Positions 28,601 through 37,565 are shown, counted from the first letter of the stretch. The stretch: DNA of 64,000 nucleotides from Paenibacillus sp. BIHB 4019 (GCF_002741035.1 NZ_CP016808.1:6000501-6064500), one strand, 5' to 3'. The notes: generated by a model not told the origin, from the letters alone. Program-made: numbers and translations.

Positions 28601-28637
28601 TTTTCAAAATCTTATTTTCAAAATCTTTTTCAAAATC
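28601..28637 (+). repeat. Three short direct repeats in GNAT leader
   Basis: TTTTCAAAATC occurs at 28601-28611, 28615-28625 and 28627-28637, just upstream of the GNAT ribosome binding site. It is probably slippage-generated. Confidence 0.7.
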
Positions 28638-28663
28638 ATTCATTGTGAAATGGAGTTCATTAC

Positions 28664-29191
28664 ATGTTAATTGCAACAGAGCGGTTGCGGATTCGCCCTT
28701 TTAAATCCGACGATTGGAAAGCTGTGTGGGCCTACACCTGCGATCCTGCTGTTATGGCATACATACCCGGAGGCGTGCAAACAGAAGAAGGCGCTAAACA
28801 GTTCGTTCTAGATAATATCGGAGACCAGAGGCAAAATTACGCTGTACTGCTGAAAAACGGCGGTCCGCTCATTGGGCATCTTGTGTTCCATAACTATTTT
28901 GGGAATCACACCTATGAAATTGGCTGGGTATTCAGCCCGCATTATCGCAATCAAGGCTATGCCTCGGAAGCCGCACGCTCCATGCTGAAATATGGGTTTG
29001 AGGAGCTGAAGCTGCACCGAATAATTGCCACCTGCCAACCCGAGAACATTCCCTCCTATCGCGTGATGGAGAAAATAGGCATGCGCAGGGAAGGCTTTTT
29101 CAAAAAATGCATTTCTAATGGCGCCCATGCTTGGTGGGATGAATATTACTACGCCATTTTGCAAGAAGAATGGCTCACCCTTACTTGCTAA
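28664..29191 (+). CDS. RimJ/RimL-type N-acetyltransferase
   Basis: 175 residues of the GNAT acetyltransferase_3 type: [38 protein letters not shown] (acetyl-CoA loop RNQGYASEA), [28 protein letters not shown]. These acetylate protein N-termini or small amines; substrate unknown. ATG after GGAG. Its 3' end overlaps the convergent DUF441 gene by 11 nt. Confidence 0.9.
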   Translation: MLIATERLRIRPFKSDDWKAVWAYTCDPAVMAYIPGGVQTEEGAKQFVLDNIGDQRQNYAVLLKNGGPLIGHLVFHNYFGNHTYEIGWVFSPHYRNQGYASEAARSMLKYGFEELKLHRIIATCQPENIPSYRVMEKIGMRREGFFKKCISNGAHAWWDEYYYAILQEEWLTLTC

Positions 29192-29630
29192 TCAGCAGCG
29201 ACAGCAGCCCAGCCGCAATAAGCGGACCGACTGGAACGCCTTTAAAAAAAGCAACGCCAATGATCGTCCCGATAATAAGCCCGGTCACGATCGTCGGCTG
29301 GCTGGACATGAGATGAAAGCCGCGCCCGCCCAAATATGCAACCAGCACGCCGACGATGATGGCCGCTATTGATTTCCAATGGAGAAACGATTCATAGACC
29401 GATTTCATACTGATCGTCCCGCTTGCCAGCGGCGCGAGTATGCCGATCGTCAATATGATGATGCCCAAAGTCAGGCCATGCTTCTCGATCCACGGAAAAG
29501 CCTGGTGCACATTTGTTACCCGGAGAAGCAGCAGAAATACGGCAGCGATGGTGATGGAGTTGTTTTTGCTCAATATGCCCAGCAGTGCGAAAAAAAGCAG
29601 CAGGACAGACGGCGTGTCGATTTGCGGCAT
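29181..29630 (-). CDS. DUF441 membrane protein (YtwI/YeaL type)
   Basis: 149 residues with four or five hydrophobic helices and the DUF441 hallmarks [13 protein letters not shown] and the C-terminal [26 protein letters not shown]. Function of the family is unknown. ATG after AAAGGGG. It converges on, and overlaps, the GNAT gene by 11 nt. Confidence 0.9.
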   Translation of the reverse strand: MPQIDTPSVLLLFFALLGILSKNNSITIAAVFLLLLRVTNVHQAFPWIEKHGLTLGIIILTIGILAPLASGTISMKSVYESFLHWKSIAAIIVGVLVAYLGGRGFHLMSSQPTIVTGLIIGTIIGVAFFKGVPVGPLIAAGLLSLLISK

Positions 29631-29700
29631 TTGCTGAATCCCCTTTCTCTTAATAAGCAGTAGTTTGTCATTCTCCAGGGTCCATTACTCCTTGCAAGGA

Positions 29701-29883
29701 TTAGCGTCGTCGATTGCGGCGTTTGTTCCATTCCAACAGCTCCATACAGCCGATAAACAATGCGAATAAAATGAACAATGGAATCGTCTTGCCGAACTCC
29801 ATTAATTTGAACAGAGGGGCGACAATAGCAGTCGTCCCCACAATAACTAGTCCCAGCACCGAAAGGCGCCATCCCGTAAACAT
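29701..29883 (-). CDS. Small two-helix membrane protein
   Basis: 60 residues from ATG 29883 (MFTGWRLSVLGLVIVGTTAI), with GGGAGG 10 nt upstream; an in-frame TTG inside that ribosome binding site (29901) is not the start. Two hydrophobic helices followed by a basic tail NKRRNRRR, so the C-terminus is probably cytoplasmic. Unknown function. Downstream is the DUF441 gene, possibly co-transcribed. Confidence 0.75.
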   Translation of the reverse strand: MFTGWRLSVLGLVIVGTTAIVAPLFKLMEFGKTIPLFILFALFIGCMELLEWNKRRNRRR

Positions 29884-29921
29884 AAACGAATTTCCTCCCA
29901 ATCCTTTAGCAAAATGACCAA

Positions 29922-29944
29922 AGAGCCTGCCGCTGGCAAGCTCT
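29922..29944 (-). terminator. Terminator after DUF423 gene
   Basis: AGAGCCTGCC / GGCAAGCTCT (one wobble pair), 3-nt loop, followed on the minus strand by CTTTGGTCATTTT. Confidence 0.6.
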
Positions 29945-29966
29945 CTCGTCCTGTACGGCTATGCAG

Positions 29967-30335
29967 CTAGCCTTGAATAATCGCAACGGCAAGAATGGCC
30001 CAGCCGATCAAAAAACAAAGTCCGCCCAGCGGAGTAATCGCACCCAGCTTCTTCACACCGCTGAGGCTAAGGGCGTAAAGGCTGCCGCTGAACAAAATAA
30101 TGCCAGCAAAGAGAAACCAGCCTGCGGTTACGACGAGCCCGCTCGTCAATACCCCGCCCGCTAAAATGCCGGCAAGCAGCAAGCCAAGCGCGTGGGCAAT
30201 CTGGTATTGCACCCCCGTCTGAAAAATAGCCAGCATGTCGGCAGAAAGCCTCTTCTTCAATGCATGCGCGCCGAATGCGCCGAGCATTACCGATAAAAAC
30301 ATATTGATGCTGCCAAGCAGCAATAAAGTCGTCAT
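29967..30335 (-). CDS. DUF423 membrane protein (YwdK type)
   Basis: 122 residues starting MTTLLLLGSINMFLSVMLGAFGAHALKKRL, the DUF423 signature (GAFGAHALK), with four membrane helices and TPLGGLCFLIGWA near the end. The ATG at 30335 follows GGAGG; earlier in-frame starts lack a site. Function unknown. Confidence 0.9.
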   Translation of the reverse strand: MTTLLLLGSINMFLSVMLGAFGAHALKKRLSADMLAIFQTGVQYQIAHALGLLLAGILAGGVLTSGLVVTAGWFLFAGIILFSGSLYALSLSGVKKLGAITPLGGLCFLIGWAILAVAIIQG

Positions 30336-30409
30336 TTTATCCTCCCGCATCTTCCTATTATTCGCTATAGCTTTGACCATTGTATCATTATTACTAGTCA
30401 CAACCTAGA

Positions 30410-31195
30410 TTAAATATTATGCGCAGGCGACTGGCATGGCCACGTATAAGCGAGCAGCTCAAAGCCTCGCTTCGCCAAAATCGGACGGCTCATTGGACTT
30501 GCATCCACCGTCATCAAACGAAAGCCCGCCTGCCAGGCAGCCTGTGCCCGAACAGCCAACAGCGCTGAATAATGCCCTTTGCCGCGGTATTCCGCAAGCG
30601 TAGATCCGCCCCAAATGCTTGCGAAGGACGTTCCCTCGTGCAAATACATCCAGGCGGCGCTGACCATTTGGTCTCCATCATAAGCTGCGTAGATGTGCAG
30701 TCCGATTTGCTTATCCTGCAAATCCTGCTTCAATCGCTCGCCATGCTCGGCATGCGGTACGCCCCACACCGCTTCTTCCAGCGCGACCAATGCTTCAATG
30801 CCCGCCGCATCCGTGACAGGGCGAATCGAAGGCGGAATTTCATACTGAAGCAGTTCATGTCCATCGGCAAGCTGAATGACCATCATGGCTTCTTCTTCGC
30901 CGATGTCGAAGCCGTGCGCCAGCAACCGTTCTTTGAGATTGCGAGGCTTGTCATCGCTATACACCTTCCACTCAAACGATTGCCCCAGCTCGCGGAAATA
31001 CGCCAATTGCTCTGCAATGGCTTCATCCACGTTATTTTCGTTCAAATCCGTATACAGGACGAAGCCGCCCTCGCTCTCATTTTCGAGCGCGATTTGCCGA
31101 ATGACTCGGCCTTCCTGCTCGCGACGATAGCCCGGAAACGTAATATCGATTCGCTGCTCCTTCGTGAATAAAGCTGTCAGCTGTTCTTGGTTCAT
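30410..31195 (-). CDS. GNAT acetyltransferase
   Basis: 261 residues. The C-terminal GNAT domain shows AAYDGDQMVSAAWMYLHEGTSFASIWGGSTLAEYRGKGHYSALLAVRAQAAW (acetyl-CoA loop YRGKGHYSALL) and a final segment MSRPILAKRGFELLAYTW. The N-terminal 100 residues form a second, degenerate GNAT-like half. Substrate unknown. ATG after AAGGAG. Confidence 0.85.
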   Translation of the reverse strand: MNQEQLTALFTKEQRIDITFPGYRREQEGRVIRQIALENESEGGFVLYTDLNENNVDEAIAEQLAYFRELGQSFEWKVYSDDKPRNLKERLLAHGFDIGEEEAMMVIQLADGHELLQYEIPPSIRPVTDAAGIEALVALEEAVWGVPHAEHGERLKQDLQDKQIGLHIYAAYDGDQMVSAAWMYLHEGTSFASIWGGSTLAEYRGKGHYSALLAVRAQAAWQAGFRLMTVDASPMSRPILAKRGFELLAYTWPCQSPAHNI

Positions 31196-31230
31196 GGTCC
31201 GCTCCTTCTTCTTGCCTTGTCTTCAAGCCA

Positions 31231-31947
31231 TCATTGTTCAAAATCAATGACTTCATGCTTTATGTATATTGTTTTACGTTGTTTTCCTTCTTGGCCCAGC
31301 CGAATGTTGAATGAATCTGTTTTGGCAAGCGCCGCATATTGCGGCTCGCTAATGGCCCTTGGAATGGCGCTGCGGATAAGCCCGACCGCAAACTGATGAA
31401 ATAAAACCAGCTCTCCCCGCATCATATCCTCAATATCGCCGCCCAATATTTTTCCCCCATAAGCTTTGCGCTGCTCGTTCAAATTCGTCATCAGCTCCGG
31501 AACGAACTGATACAGCCAGGCGGTATTATAGTTCTCGAAATAAGGCTCCGAATCGTCGTATCCTTGCTCGCCATAGGCCTCTACCCGATAGGCAAATAAT
31601 TCATCCGCGTTGGAAGATGCCTGCAAGCTATATTCTATGATGCTAATGGCTCCAATCAGCCGCTCCTGCTGCCTGGCATAAAGCCGATGGCATAACTGGC
31701 GAAAAGAAGACAAAAAAAGCTCAATCAGCTGTTCTTGATGAATGTGGTAATAACGATTTTCCTGAAACACCGTTTGCTCAAGAGCAGGTATAAAACAGTT
31801 TTTATAAAAATGACGGAGCATCAGCGCTTTCCGGGTATCCTTCCGCTCTCGCCGCCTGCACGACTCTTCTCGTCCAAACCCTGTTAGCCTGATCCACTGG
31901 AAAGCTGCCCCCTCGGCATCTTTGCTGCTGTGGCCTGTACCGCTCAA
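31231..31947 (-). CDS. Unknown 238-residue protein with TTG start
   Basis: The frame begins at TTG 31947, 6-7 nt after AGGAGG. An ATG sits closer to the site but opens a frame that stops after two codons, so the ribosome binding site favours the TTG. The product (MSGTGHSSKDAEGAAFQWIR...) is soluble and rich in aromatic residues and Glu, with EAYGEQGYDDSEPYFENYNTAWLYQFVPEL in the middle. I do not recognise the family. Confidence 0.72.
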   Translation of the reverse strand: MSGTGHSSKDAEGAAFQWIRLTGFGREESCRRRERKDTRKALMLRHFYKNCFIPALEQTVFQENRYYHIHQEQLIELFLSSFRQLCHRLYARQQERLIGAISIIEYSLQASSNADELFAYRVEAYGEQGYDDSEPYFENYNTAWLYQFVPELMTNLNEQRKAYGGKILGGDIEDMMRGELVLFHQFAVGLIRSAIPRAISEPQYAALAKTDSFNIRLGQEGKQRKTIYIKHEVIDFEQ

Positions 31948-32144
31948 AGCATTCCCTCCTCCAAACTTTATCCCATGTGCGCATGTATATCGCTTTTATA
32001 TATGTACACGGCGCAGCCCGTCTTAAATGACATCGTATTGATCTTTTAATTATATCGGTGGGAAATGTTGGATTGTTAAGAGGATATTTCAACAGATGCC
32101 AAGAAACCTTGTGTGGCGCAAAAATATAGCAGCTGCCAAAACGG

Positions 32145-32591
32145 TTAATTTTTCTCGATTGAAGCTTGCAAATGATGATTAATCCGCAGCAGCAGCGAAA
32201 TCATCAGCTCGTACTCCTCTGAGGAAATAACCTTCTTCACTTCGTCGTTTACCGATTCATTAATAGCAGTTGTTTCATTAATAAGCTGCCGTCCCCTGTC
32301 CGTAATATAAACAACAAAGCTGCGGCGATCCTGAACGCCAGGCCGCTTATGAATCAGCTGCTCCTTCTCCAGATGGTCGATGATCCGGGTAACGGTTGGA
32401 TTTTCCTTGCTTGTCCGCAAAGCAATTTCCTTCTGAATCAAGCCATCCGACTTGCTGATTTGAATAAGCACCGACCACTGCTCTGGCGTAATCGCATACT
32501 CTCTCAACCGTTGCTGAAATAAATTAGTCAGCTTGCGATAGGTCATTCCCATTGTAAAGCCTATCGATTGCTCAAGTCCCTGATAGGGCAT
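32145..32591 (-). CDS. MarR-family regulator
   Basis: 148 residues with the winged-helix core RLREYAITPEQWSVLIQISKSDGLIQKEIALRTSKENPTVTRIIDHLEKEQLIHKRPGVQDRRSFVVYITDRGRQL, including the DRR wing. ATG after GGGAGG. It is 17 nt downstream of the DUF72 gene and probably in the same transcript. Target and ligand unknown. Confidence 0.92.
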   Translation of the reverse strand: MPYQGLEQSIGFTMGMTYRKLTNLFQQRLREYAITPEQWSVLIQISKSDGLIQKEIALRTSKENPTVTRIIDHLEKEQLIHKRPGVQDRRSFVVYITDRGRQLINETTAINESVNDEVKKVISSEEYELMISLLLRINHHLQASIEKN

Positions 32592-32608
32592 AATCCTGTC
32601 CTCCCACT

Positions 32609-33508
32609 CTAAAATAACTCCAGCTGCTCAACCGCTGGCGGCTCTGGCTCATTTCGAACAAAATAAGGCCCTTCCCCATCGGGGCAGTTCAGTCCAAGCA
32701 GGTCCATCAGTTCTTTGGCATTATCAGCCGCGTCCCCGCCGGAGTTATTGTTAAAAATAATGCAAATATGCTTGCTCTGCTGCTGCAGCTCCTTGATGTT
32801 GTCTGCCCATTCTCGCAGCTCTGCGCTGTTATAGCGATACAAATAACGAACCTCTCGCCAATTGGGCGCTCCGCTCTGATTCCAGCCAGCTACATTTCGG
32901 CCATGCAGCCTAACCAGCGTCAGCTCCTGATCGGTCGCTTGCAGCACGGTCGGCACCGAGCCAACACCCGCCTGCGGCTCATCGCACACGCTGTGGATCC
33001 AGCCCTCGCGCTCCATGAACGCCAGCGTCTTCGCCCGAAACTCAGGCATAAACCAGCTCTGATGGCGGAACTCCAAAGCACAGCGAATGCTGCCCATTCT
33101 GAGCTTCGTCTCGCGTAGCAGCCGGACATTGTCCTGCGTGCAATCAAACCACGGCGGATATTGAAAAAGCACAGCAGTCAACCGCCCAGCCTCCATAACC
33201 GGCTCAATGGATTCGCGAAAAGCGGCGAACATCTGGCCCGTGTCTTTTAAAGCCGCCGCCGCAGCTGCTTCACCGCGCTGATGCCCTGTCATGCCCTGAT
33301 ACGCTTTTATCATAAAATGGAGCGAGTCCGGCGTTTCCGCTACCCATTTAGCGAACCGTTCCCGAGATTGAATCGCATAGAAGGAGCTGTCTACTTCGAC
33401 GACGGGAAAATATTTGGCATATTGGCCCAGCCTGTCCTTCGCCTTTGAACCGGGAATATAAAGCGAATCATGGTCTCCCCAGCCTGTAAGTCCGATTTGA
33501 ACAGCCAT
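32609..33508 (-). CDS. DUF72 protein (YunF/YecE type)
   Basis: 299 residues with the DUF72 TIM-barrel-like pattern: IGLTGWGDHDSLY at the N-terminus, YFPVVEVDSSFYAI, FQYPPWFDC, ALEFRHQSWF, LVRLHGRNVAGW, CIIFNNNSGGDAADNAKEL. Function unestablished. ATG after AAGGAG. Confidence 0.92.
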   Translation of the reverse strand: MAVQIGLTGWGDHDSLYIPGSKAKDRLGQYAKYFPVVEVDSSFYAIQSRERFAKWVAETPDSLHFMIKAYQGMTGHQRGEAAAAAALKDTGQMFAAFRESIEPVMEAGRLTAVLFQYPPWFDCTQDNVRLLRETKLRMGSIRCALEFRHQSWFMPEFRAKTLAFMEREGWIHSVCDEPQAGVGSVPTVLQATDQELTLVRLHGRNVAGWNQSGAPNWREVRYLYRYNSAELREWADNIKELQQQSKHICIIFNNNSGGDAADNAKELMDLLGLNCPDGEGPYFVRNEPEPPAVEQLELF

Positions 33509-33650
33509 TATTCGGCTCCTTTCTTATGTCCTTGGCAGGTTGTATGTCTGTTATTGATGTCCTATTTATGATAAAGCAACTGTAGTTGCTTTGACAACTT
33601 TTACGCACACCCTGCCCTTATCCGTTAAAAGCATTCAAAAAAACAGAAAA

Positions 33651-33668
33651 AGCCTGATTACTCAGGCT
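33651..33668 (-). terminator. Terminator after EamA gene
   Basis: AGCCTGA / TCAGGCT with a 4-nt loop. A's to the left (33637-33650) read as a U-rich tract on the minus strand. Confidence 0.8.
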
Positions 33669-33779
33669 CCCTCCTCGTTATGGCGCTATCGCTTTGTGTA
33701 TACTTGCTTGTTCCGCTTGGCGTATTATGCTACAGACTGAAAAATCGACCAAAGGTTTCAATGCTTGGTTAAAAAAACG

Positions 33780-34748
33780 TTAGGTGGCCATTGTGCGCTG
33801 TGAACGCCCTTTGAAGCGTTTCAGCTCCGGCAGCAAAATGCCCGCCAGGACGACGGCGACGCCCAGCCATTGCAGCATGCTCACATGCTCATTCAATATA
33901 ATTGCCGACATCGTGACAGCTACAGGTAGCTCGGCTGCGCCTAATACGCCAGCCATGCCTTCACCAATATGCGGCACTCCGATTGCGAACAGGACAGGCG
34001 GGATAAACGCACCGAACAGCCCTAACAGGAAACCGAATACGAGCAGTTGTCCCCATATCAAACCATTAAACAGAAACATTGGCGGGAATAAAATAAACAC
34101 GAGCAGCAATCCGCCAGTAATCATCCACGCACTGCGATAAGCCGGGTGCACGGCTGGCACCGCTTTGCCGCTGAACAAAATAAACAAGGAATAGCTCACG
34201 GCGGACAATAAGCCGAAAATAATGCCGATCCAGTTGAACTGGGCTGCGCCATCCTCCATAATGCCGGCAGCGAGCAGCGTGCCTCCGAATAATACAATCA
34301 ATGCCAGCATCATAATGCCTTTAGGACGTTGGCGCTTGCTGAAAGCTTGAATCAATACGCTGATCCATGTGAATTGAAATAATAATATGATTGCCAGCGA
34401 GGCTGGAATATAGCGAAGCGAATGATAATACAACAAGCCCGTTATCGCTGTGGGCATGCCTGAAAGCATCAGCAGCACTCTGCTTTTCCACGTTAGCTTA
34501 GAGGCAAGCGTTTTGGCAGCCTCTGCCGCTCGAGTAATTGAAGAACCTGTGTTTGGGGCTGTACGGGCTTTGCGCTGCTCCCGCCATTTTGTATAAAAAG
34601 CCAGCATCCAGGCCAAAATAAATCCCGTCAGCAGCTGCGTTCCAACTACTTCTCCTAATTGGTAGCCTTGACCATATGCCAGGACTACGATTGTCGATAA
34701 CACACCATAACTAATCGCACCGAATAAAACCGATAATAAATACTTCAT
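33780..34748 (-). CDS. EamA/DMT-family transporter under purine riboswitch
   Basis: 322 residues with ten predicted helices in two EamA repeats: MKYLLSVLFGAISYGVLSTI opens the first, and MEDGAAQFNWIGIIFGLLSAVSYSLFIL the second, joined by a basic loop (SKRQRPK). The pattern MAGVLGAAELPVAVTMSAIILNEHV is typical of DMT exporters. AAGGAGG precedes the ATG by a long gap (about 13 nt). The leader holds a purine-family riboswitch with an intrinsic terminator (34800-34942), so a nucleobase-like compound may be its cargo, most simply by efflux. That is inference. Confidence 0.9.
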   Translation of the reverse strand: MKYLLSVLFGAISYGVLSTIVVLAYGQGYQLGEVVGTQLLTGFILAWMLAFYTKWREQRKARTAPNTGSSITRAAEAAKTLASKLTWKSRVLLMLSGMPTAITGLLYYHSLRYIPASLAIILLFQFTWISVLIQAFSKRQRPKGIMMLALIVLFGGTLLAAGIMEDGAAQFNWIGIIFGLLSAVSYSLFILFSGKAVPAVHPAYRSAWMITGGLLLVFILFPPMFLFNGLIWGQLLVFGFLLGLFGAFIPPVLFAIGVPHIGEGMAGVLGAAELPVAVTMSAIILNEHVSMLQWLGVAVVLAGILLPELKRFKGRSQRTMAT

Positions 34749-34799
34749 TTGTGCCTTTAAACCTCCTTGATTGTCTCTCTAAACGTGCCCAGACAACAC

Positions 34800-34942
34800 A
34801 AAAAATCCTAACCACATAGCAACGACCAATACAGCTTGATCCTTGTTATCGTAGTTAGGAAGTAAAGGCTTCCTGTAGATACCCCCGACCTGTTCTTATA
34901 TCCAGCTGCAGCTGGATACGGCTTACGAGGTTATACGAAAAA
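34800..34942 (-). ncRNA. Purine-family riboswitch with transcription terminator
   Basis: Minus-strand RNA. P1: UCGUA (34938-34934) with UACGA (34853-34849). J1/2: UAA. P2: CCUCG (34930-34926) with CGGGG (34887-34883). J2/3: GUAUCUAC (34882-34875), matching the conserved purine-aptamer UCUAC. P3: AGGAAG/CUUCCU (34874-34869, 34862-34857). J3/1: AACU with the specificity C at 34854. Platform: UCCUAACUAC (34860-34851) pairs with GUGGUUAGGA (34815-34806) followed by six U's (34805-34800). The terminator uses P3', J3/1 and P1', so ligand binding should prevent termination (ON switch, as in pbuE). Confidence 0.8.
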
Positions 34943-34996
34943 ATATATGGTTTAATGCCCTGCTGTCATCTGATGTTAGATCGTAATTCATTTAAC

Positions 34997-35025
34997 ATGT
35001 TACATGACAAGTAAGGTCGTGTCAA
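34997..35025 (-). promoter_or_regulatory. Promoter of riboswitch-EamA transcript
   Basis: Perfect -35 TTGACA (35025-35020), exactly 17 nt, -10 TAACAT (35002-34997). The -35 overlaps the TGA stop codon of the upstream MFS gene. A dyad CATGT-A-ACATG overlaps the -10. Confidence 0.7.
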
Positions 35026-36269
35026 TTGTTTTTCATTGAAATATTTTGGGAGACCGCTTCCGGCTTGCTCCAGCCCCGCTTTTTATTTTTTGCAGCCGCC
35101 GTCAGGCTAATGATCAAATATACGAGCAAAAAAATAATCATGACGCCAGCAGCGCAGCGATACATCGTTTCATAACTCGTTGCTGAGGCAATAGCGCCTA
35201 ACAAAATTGCACCTGTGGCTACGCCAAGATCGGTTGCGTTGTAGAACATGCTGTTCACGGCACCATGCTGCTCCGGGCTGGAGCTGCGCAGCATCCAAGC
35301 TTGGATTGTGGGCTGGACAGCGCCGAATCCAAGACCATACAGCAGGGCCGATACGATCAGCAGCGAAATGGAAGTTGTAAACGACAGCACCGTCAAGCTT
35401 GCAATGACACATAACGCTCCAGGAATCAGCACCGCGGCATGCCCTTTGCTATCAAACAATTTTCCGGAAATCGGACGAACAATAATAATCGTCACCGCAT
35501 TAAACAAGAAAAACAAACCGATTTGATTGATCGCCAGCTTCTCCCCGTACAAGGCGATAAAGCTTAATATTCCGCTGTATGTAATCGACAGCAGTATATT
35601 TAATAGCGCTGGAAATACAAGCTGGAAATTAAAAGGCGGCTTGCTCGCGGAAGCCAGTTTCCGCTCTTCCTGGTTAAGGCGCGGAGGCTCTGGCGGAAGC
35701 GGACGAAACACTAAAAGAATCGGGATAATGAGCAATATAGCTGCCGTACCCGTTATGCTTAACGCCTCGAATCCGAATTGCTTCAAAATATTAAGTCCTA
35801 TCATTGGACCAATGGACATCGCAATGCTCGTGGATAAGCCAAAATAGCCAATTCCTTCGCCAATTCGCCCAGCGGGAATAATTTGCGATACGAGCGTAGG
35901 TATAATTGTACTCGCTATGCCAAAGCCAATGCCATAGAAGACACGCATGATGAGCAAGGAGCCTACAGAATCGGCCGCGATATATAGGGCGGTAAATAGG
36001 GCCGCAAGCACAATGCCTGTGTACAAAATGGCCGATCGCGGCATTCTTTTCATCACAAATGCCGTCATAAAGCGCGTCAAAATCGCAGAAACAGCAAACA
36101 CGCTCGTCACGAGGCTAACCGATACATCGCTTGCCATAAAGGTGCTTTTCGTATAAGCCGTAAGCGGAGATAGCAGAAGCTGCAAATTAAAGAAAACTAA
36201 AAAAGAGCAAACGGTAAGCGTAATAAATGCAGTAGTCCATAAGCGCGGGCGTTGTTCCTGAGACAGCAT
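35022..36269 (-). CDS. MFS transporter
   Basis: 415 residues with 12 membrane segments; start MLSQEQRPRLWTTAFITLTVCSFLVFFN, the usual opening of drug-exporter-like MFS proteins (YfkF/SetA-like). The loop after TM2 reads MKRMPRS and the TM8-9 repeat is GKLFDSKGHA. ATG at 36269 follows GAGGGGG by 6 nt. It neighbours the siderophore genes, so siderophore export is possible, but nothing in the sequence shows the substrate. Confidence 0.88.
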   Translation of the reverse strand: MLSQEQRPRLWTTAFITLTVCSFLVFFNLQLLLSPLTAYTKSTFMASDVSVSLVTSVFAVSAILTRFMTAFVMKRMPRSAILYTGIVLAALFTALYIAADSVGSLLIMRVFYGIGFGIASTIIPTLVSQIIPAGRIGEGIGYFGLSTSIAMSIGPMIGLNILKQFGFEALSITGTAAILLIIPILLVFRPLPPEPPRLNQEERKLASASKPPFNFQLVFPALLNILLSITYSGILSFIALYGEKLAINQIGLFFLFNAVTIIIVRPISGKLFDSKGHAAVLIPGALCVIASLTVLSFTTSISLLIVSALLYGLGFGAVQPTIQAWMLRSSSPEQHGAVNSMFYNATDLGVATGAILLGAIASATSYETMYRCAAGVMIIFLLVYLIISLTAAAKNKKRGWSKPEAVSQNISMKNN

Positions 36270-36407
36270 GCCGTTCCCCCTCATTGATGCAAAAGCAATA
36301 TAGTTGACTTAAGCAATTATATTTCAGACAACTATTACTGTCAATGGAAGAAACATGGCATAGGATGGCCTTAGTTTTCTTAGTTTGCTTGGTTCGCCCG
36401 TCTACTT

Positions 36408-37541
36408 CTAACGTTGTCCGCCTGCCAGCAGCTCGCTAATTCCGTCCAGCTGCCACTCCAGAGCTATTATGCCGTCCAGTGTCCAGCTTTCCTTGAAGAT
36501 ATACACCCTGCCGCTTTGAACAGCCGTTAATTGTCTCCACTCTGGATGCGCCAAAAGCTTTTCGAACGTCTCCCGCGCGCCTTGCATTTGTCCACATACG
36601 ATAAAAATACGGTCAGCATCGTATTCCAGAAACGACTCCAGCGGCACAAATAGCCGCGCTTCGCACTCTGCCATTAGCTGCTTCAGCTTCAGCGGCGTTT
36701 TAAAACCGAGCACCTCGTAAATGACAGGCATCTCCTGCGGCCGATACAAATAAAGCTGTTCACCAACGACATGAAAAAAAATAGCGGTCTCCTCACGTCC
36801 AATGGTCGGCAGCCATTGCTCCCTTATTTGTCTCGCCTTCGCTGCGTAGCGATCGAGCCAGAGCTTCTCCTCCTGCCGCTTGCCAAGCAAAACCGCAACC
36901 TCATTCAGGTGCTGGAACATGCTGCCTTTGGACTCCAGATGAACAGCCGGAGCAATATGCGACAGCTCTGCAAGCAGTTCTTGCGGTGTGTAGGCATTCA
37001 CAACGATAAGATCCGGCTTTAGCACAGCCGCCCTCTCCACTCCTGAAAGACTGCCATCTATGCTCGCCATTCCGCTTATCTGCTCCTGATCCAGCCAGTT
37101 GATCAGATGATGATCGACAGCAAGCGGCTGGGAGCCGAGCGCCATCATATCGCCAAAGTTCGAGAGTGCAATGATGCGCAAATTCGACTTTTTGCTGCGC
37201 ATATATTGCCTAGGCGACATGCCGGTGCTTTTTTTGAAACGGCGGTTAAAATAATACTCATCCTCATAGCCTACTGTGCGGGCAATTTCGCTTAAGCGCT
37301 GCTGCGATACAATCAGCAGTTCTTTAGCCCGCTTCATTCGAAGCTCCGTTACAAATTCATTCGGATTAAAGCCGGTTATGCGCCTAAACAGCTGCCTGTA
37401 CTGCCAGCTCCCAATATTCGCCTGCTTTGCAAGCTGCTCAATCGTTATATTTTGCGAATAAGCGCGCTCTAGATATGCAATGGTCTCCTGTACTGCTCGA
37501 AGTGAATGCTTCGTCACAGGGAAAATATCTGTTCTCGACAT
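36408..37541 (-). CDS. AraC-type regulator fused to siderophore-binding domain (Btr-like)
   Basis: 377 residues. Residues about 10-115 hold two AraC helix-turn-helix motifs (ITIEQLAKQANIGSWQYRQLFRRITGFNPNEFVTELRMKRAKELL and LSEIARTVGYEDEYYFNRRFKKSTGMSPRQY). The rest is a TroA/FepB-like periplasmic-binding fold (IIALSNFGDMMALGSQPLAVDHHL through AVQSGRVYIFKESW). This is the architecture of Btr of Bacillus subtilis, which senses Fe-bacillibactin in the cytoplasm, but with the HTH at the very N-terminus. ATG at 37541. A Fur-like box is 25 nt upstream. Confidence 0.88.
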   Translation of the reverse strand: MSRTDIFPVTKHSLRAVQETIAYLERAYSQNITIEQLAKQANIGSWQYRQLFRRITGFNPNEFVTELRMKRAKELLIVSQQRLSEIARTVGYEDEYYFNRRFKKSTGMSPRQYMRSKKSNLRIIALSNFGDMMALGSQPLAVDHHLINWLDQEQISGMASIDGSLSGVERAAVLKPDLIVVNAYTPQELLAELSHIAPAVHLESKGSMFQHLNEVAVLLGKRQEEKLWLDRYAAKARQIREQWLPTIGREETAIFFHVVGEQLYLYRPQEMPVIYEVLGFKTPLKLKQLMAECEARLFVPLESFLEYDADRIFIVCGQMQGARETFEKLLAHPEWRQLTAVQSGRVYIFKESWTLDGIIALEWQLDGISELLAGGQR

Positions 37542-37565
37542 AAACAAACCTGCCTTTATAAAATG

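Noticed and set aside
28601..28637. CRISPR-like spaced repeats
   Set aside because: The 11-nt units are separated by 1-3 nt, far too short for repeat-spacer architecture; no cas genes are in the window.
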